6,347 nucleotides of DNA from Sutterella parvirubra YIT 11816 (GTDB lineage Bacteria > Pseudomonadota > Gammaproteobacteria > Burkholderiales > Burkholderiaceae_F), in the NCBI RefSeq assembly GCF_000250875.1, contig NZ_JH604965.1, positions 1 through 6,347 on the forward strand, given 5' to 3'. The translations under genes were made by a program, and so were the position numbers. Below the pieces are notes generated by a model that searched no databases, was not told the origin of the DNA, and worked only from the letters and a program-made list of their open reading frames with translations. Below, one piece after another: positions 5,720-6,347 of the stretch (the stretch's first letter is position 1; the number at the start of each line of letters is the position of its first letter).

Positions 5720-6347
5720 ATGGCCTCCCGCACGACCTACGGCAACACCTGGTGGGGCGCCGCCTGGCTTCAGGCGCTTACCTCGATCGACTACGAAAAC
5801 CGCCTTCCGCGCGGGCGCACCTATCTGAACCAGGGGAGGCTCGACAACCTGCGTTTGAACCCCAAGACGAACGCCGTCGAGGCGGACGTGCACGGGAGCG
5901 CCTACTACCCCTATGCGGTCTCGGTGGCGCAGCAGCCGCTTCCGCCCACGAAGGTGAAGCGCCTCGTTGACGACATCGCCCGCGATCCGGACTTGGTCGC
6001 GAGCCTTCTCGAAGGCGAGCTTCCGCCCGCGATCCTCGAGCGCGCCGAGATGCTCGGGATCGAGCTCTTCCCGAAGAGCCACCGCTCGCTCAAGATCTCG
6101 TGCTCCTGCCCCGACATCGCACGCGTCTGCAAGCACGTCGCGGCGACGATCTACGCGGTCTCCGTTTCGATCGACCACGATCCCTTCCTCGTCTTCCGGC
6201 TTCGCGGCGTCGACCTGAAGGCGGAGCTCCTTTCGCGCGGCATCGACGTCGCCAAGGCCGTGACCGTGAAGGCCCCGACCGCCCCCGAACTCCTCGCCCG
6301 CATGACGGGGGACGTCGGCGTGGAAGCCGCGCCGGAAGCCGCTTCCG
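5720..6347 (+). CDS. SWIM zinc-finger family protein, N-terminal part (cut by window end)
   Basis: The visible 209 residues are open to the right edge with no stop. They start MASRTTYGNTWWGAAWLQAL, the TWWG-x-W-x-x-AL opening typical of bacterial SWIM proteins, followed by RLPRGRTYLNQGRLDNL (28-44). Then ELPPAILERAEMLGIELFP (100-118) leads into the SWIM motif CSCPDIARVCKH (128-139). This is CxC-x6-CxH, with all four zinc ligands (Cys128, Cys130, Cys137, His139) present. After it comes DHDPFLVFRLRG (152-163), another family signature. SWIM domains bind zinc and mediate DNA or protein contacts; the bacterial family is often encoded beside an SNF2-type helicase, which could lie downstream outside the window. 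ATG 5720 is chosen because the conserved TWWG block begins nine residues in. Its SD is weak (AAGG at 5705-5708, 11 nt away). The gene is divergent from the dipeptidase. Exact function unknown. Confidence 0.88.
   Translation, partial: MASRTTYGNTWWGAAWLQALTSIDYENRLPRGRTYLNQGRLDNLRLNPKTNAVEADVHGSAYYPYAVSVAQQPLPPTKVKRLVDDIARDPDLVASLLEGELPPAILERAEMLGIELFPKSHRSLKISCSCPDIARVCKHVAATIYAVSVSIDHDPFLVFRLRGVDLKAELLSRGIDVAKAVTVKAPTAPELLARMTGDVGVEAAPEAAS

Noticed and set aside
5445..5733. Short minus-strand reading frames in the divergent intergenic region
   Set aside because: They are low-complexity Arg/Gly/Pro translations of the C-rich array and the SWIM leader, lacking an SD or any motif.
5642..6218. 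Minus- and other-frame reading frames overlapping the SWIM gene
   Set aside because: The plus-strand frame from 5720 has a complete SWIM motif and several family blocks; the others are shadows.

Overview
The window looks like chromosomal DNA from a GC-rich Gram-negative bacterium. A type Va autotransporter with a terminal-Phe beta-signal requires an outer membrane and BAM machinery. A C69 (PepD-type) dipeptidase beside a small autotransporter gene recalls gut Burkholderiales of the Sutterella/Parasutterella type. That taxonomic guess is inference from gene content and style; no 16S or other marker is present.

Layout: three minus-strand genes occupy about the first 5.3 kb, and one plus-strand gene enters from the right and runs off the end. 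From left to right: (i) 30-1307, minus, an ABC/SMC-like AAA ATPase with an intact Walker A but altered residues at several other ATPase positions; (ii) 1485-3635, minus, a secreted autotransporter adhesin-like protein with signal peptide, beta-rich passenger and C-terminal barrel; (iii) 3898-5325, minus, a C69-family dipeptidase with N-terminal nucleophile Cys2; (iv) 5720-6347, plus, the N-terminal 209 residues of a SWIM zinc-finger protein, cut by the window edge.

The three minus-strand genes are not an obvious operon. A good intrinsic terminator follows the dipeptidase (3832-3875) and another follows the autotransporter (1389-1425), so each is probably its own unit. The dipeptidase and the SWIM gene are divergent across a 394-nt intergenic region (5326-5719). 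It contains an 87-nt chain of twelve C-runs (G-runs on the minus strand), a 7-bp inverted repeat next to a possible -10 box, and a strong hairpin in the predicted SWIM leader.

The genes do not form one recognisable pathway. The most interesting points are a 9-nt C homopolymer touching a -10-like sequence upstream of the autotransporter (possible phase variation), the G-quadruplex-prone array between the divergent genes, and the divergent ATPase, whose possible partner gene would lie just outside the left edge. I found no tRNA, rRNA, CRISPR array, insertion sequence or complete new multi-gene system.
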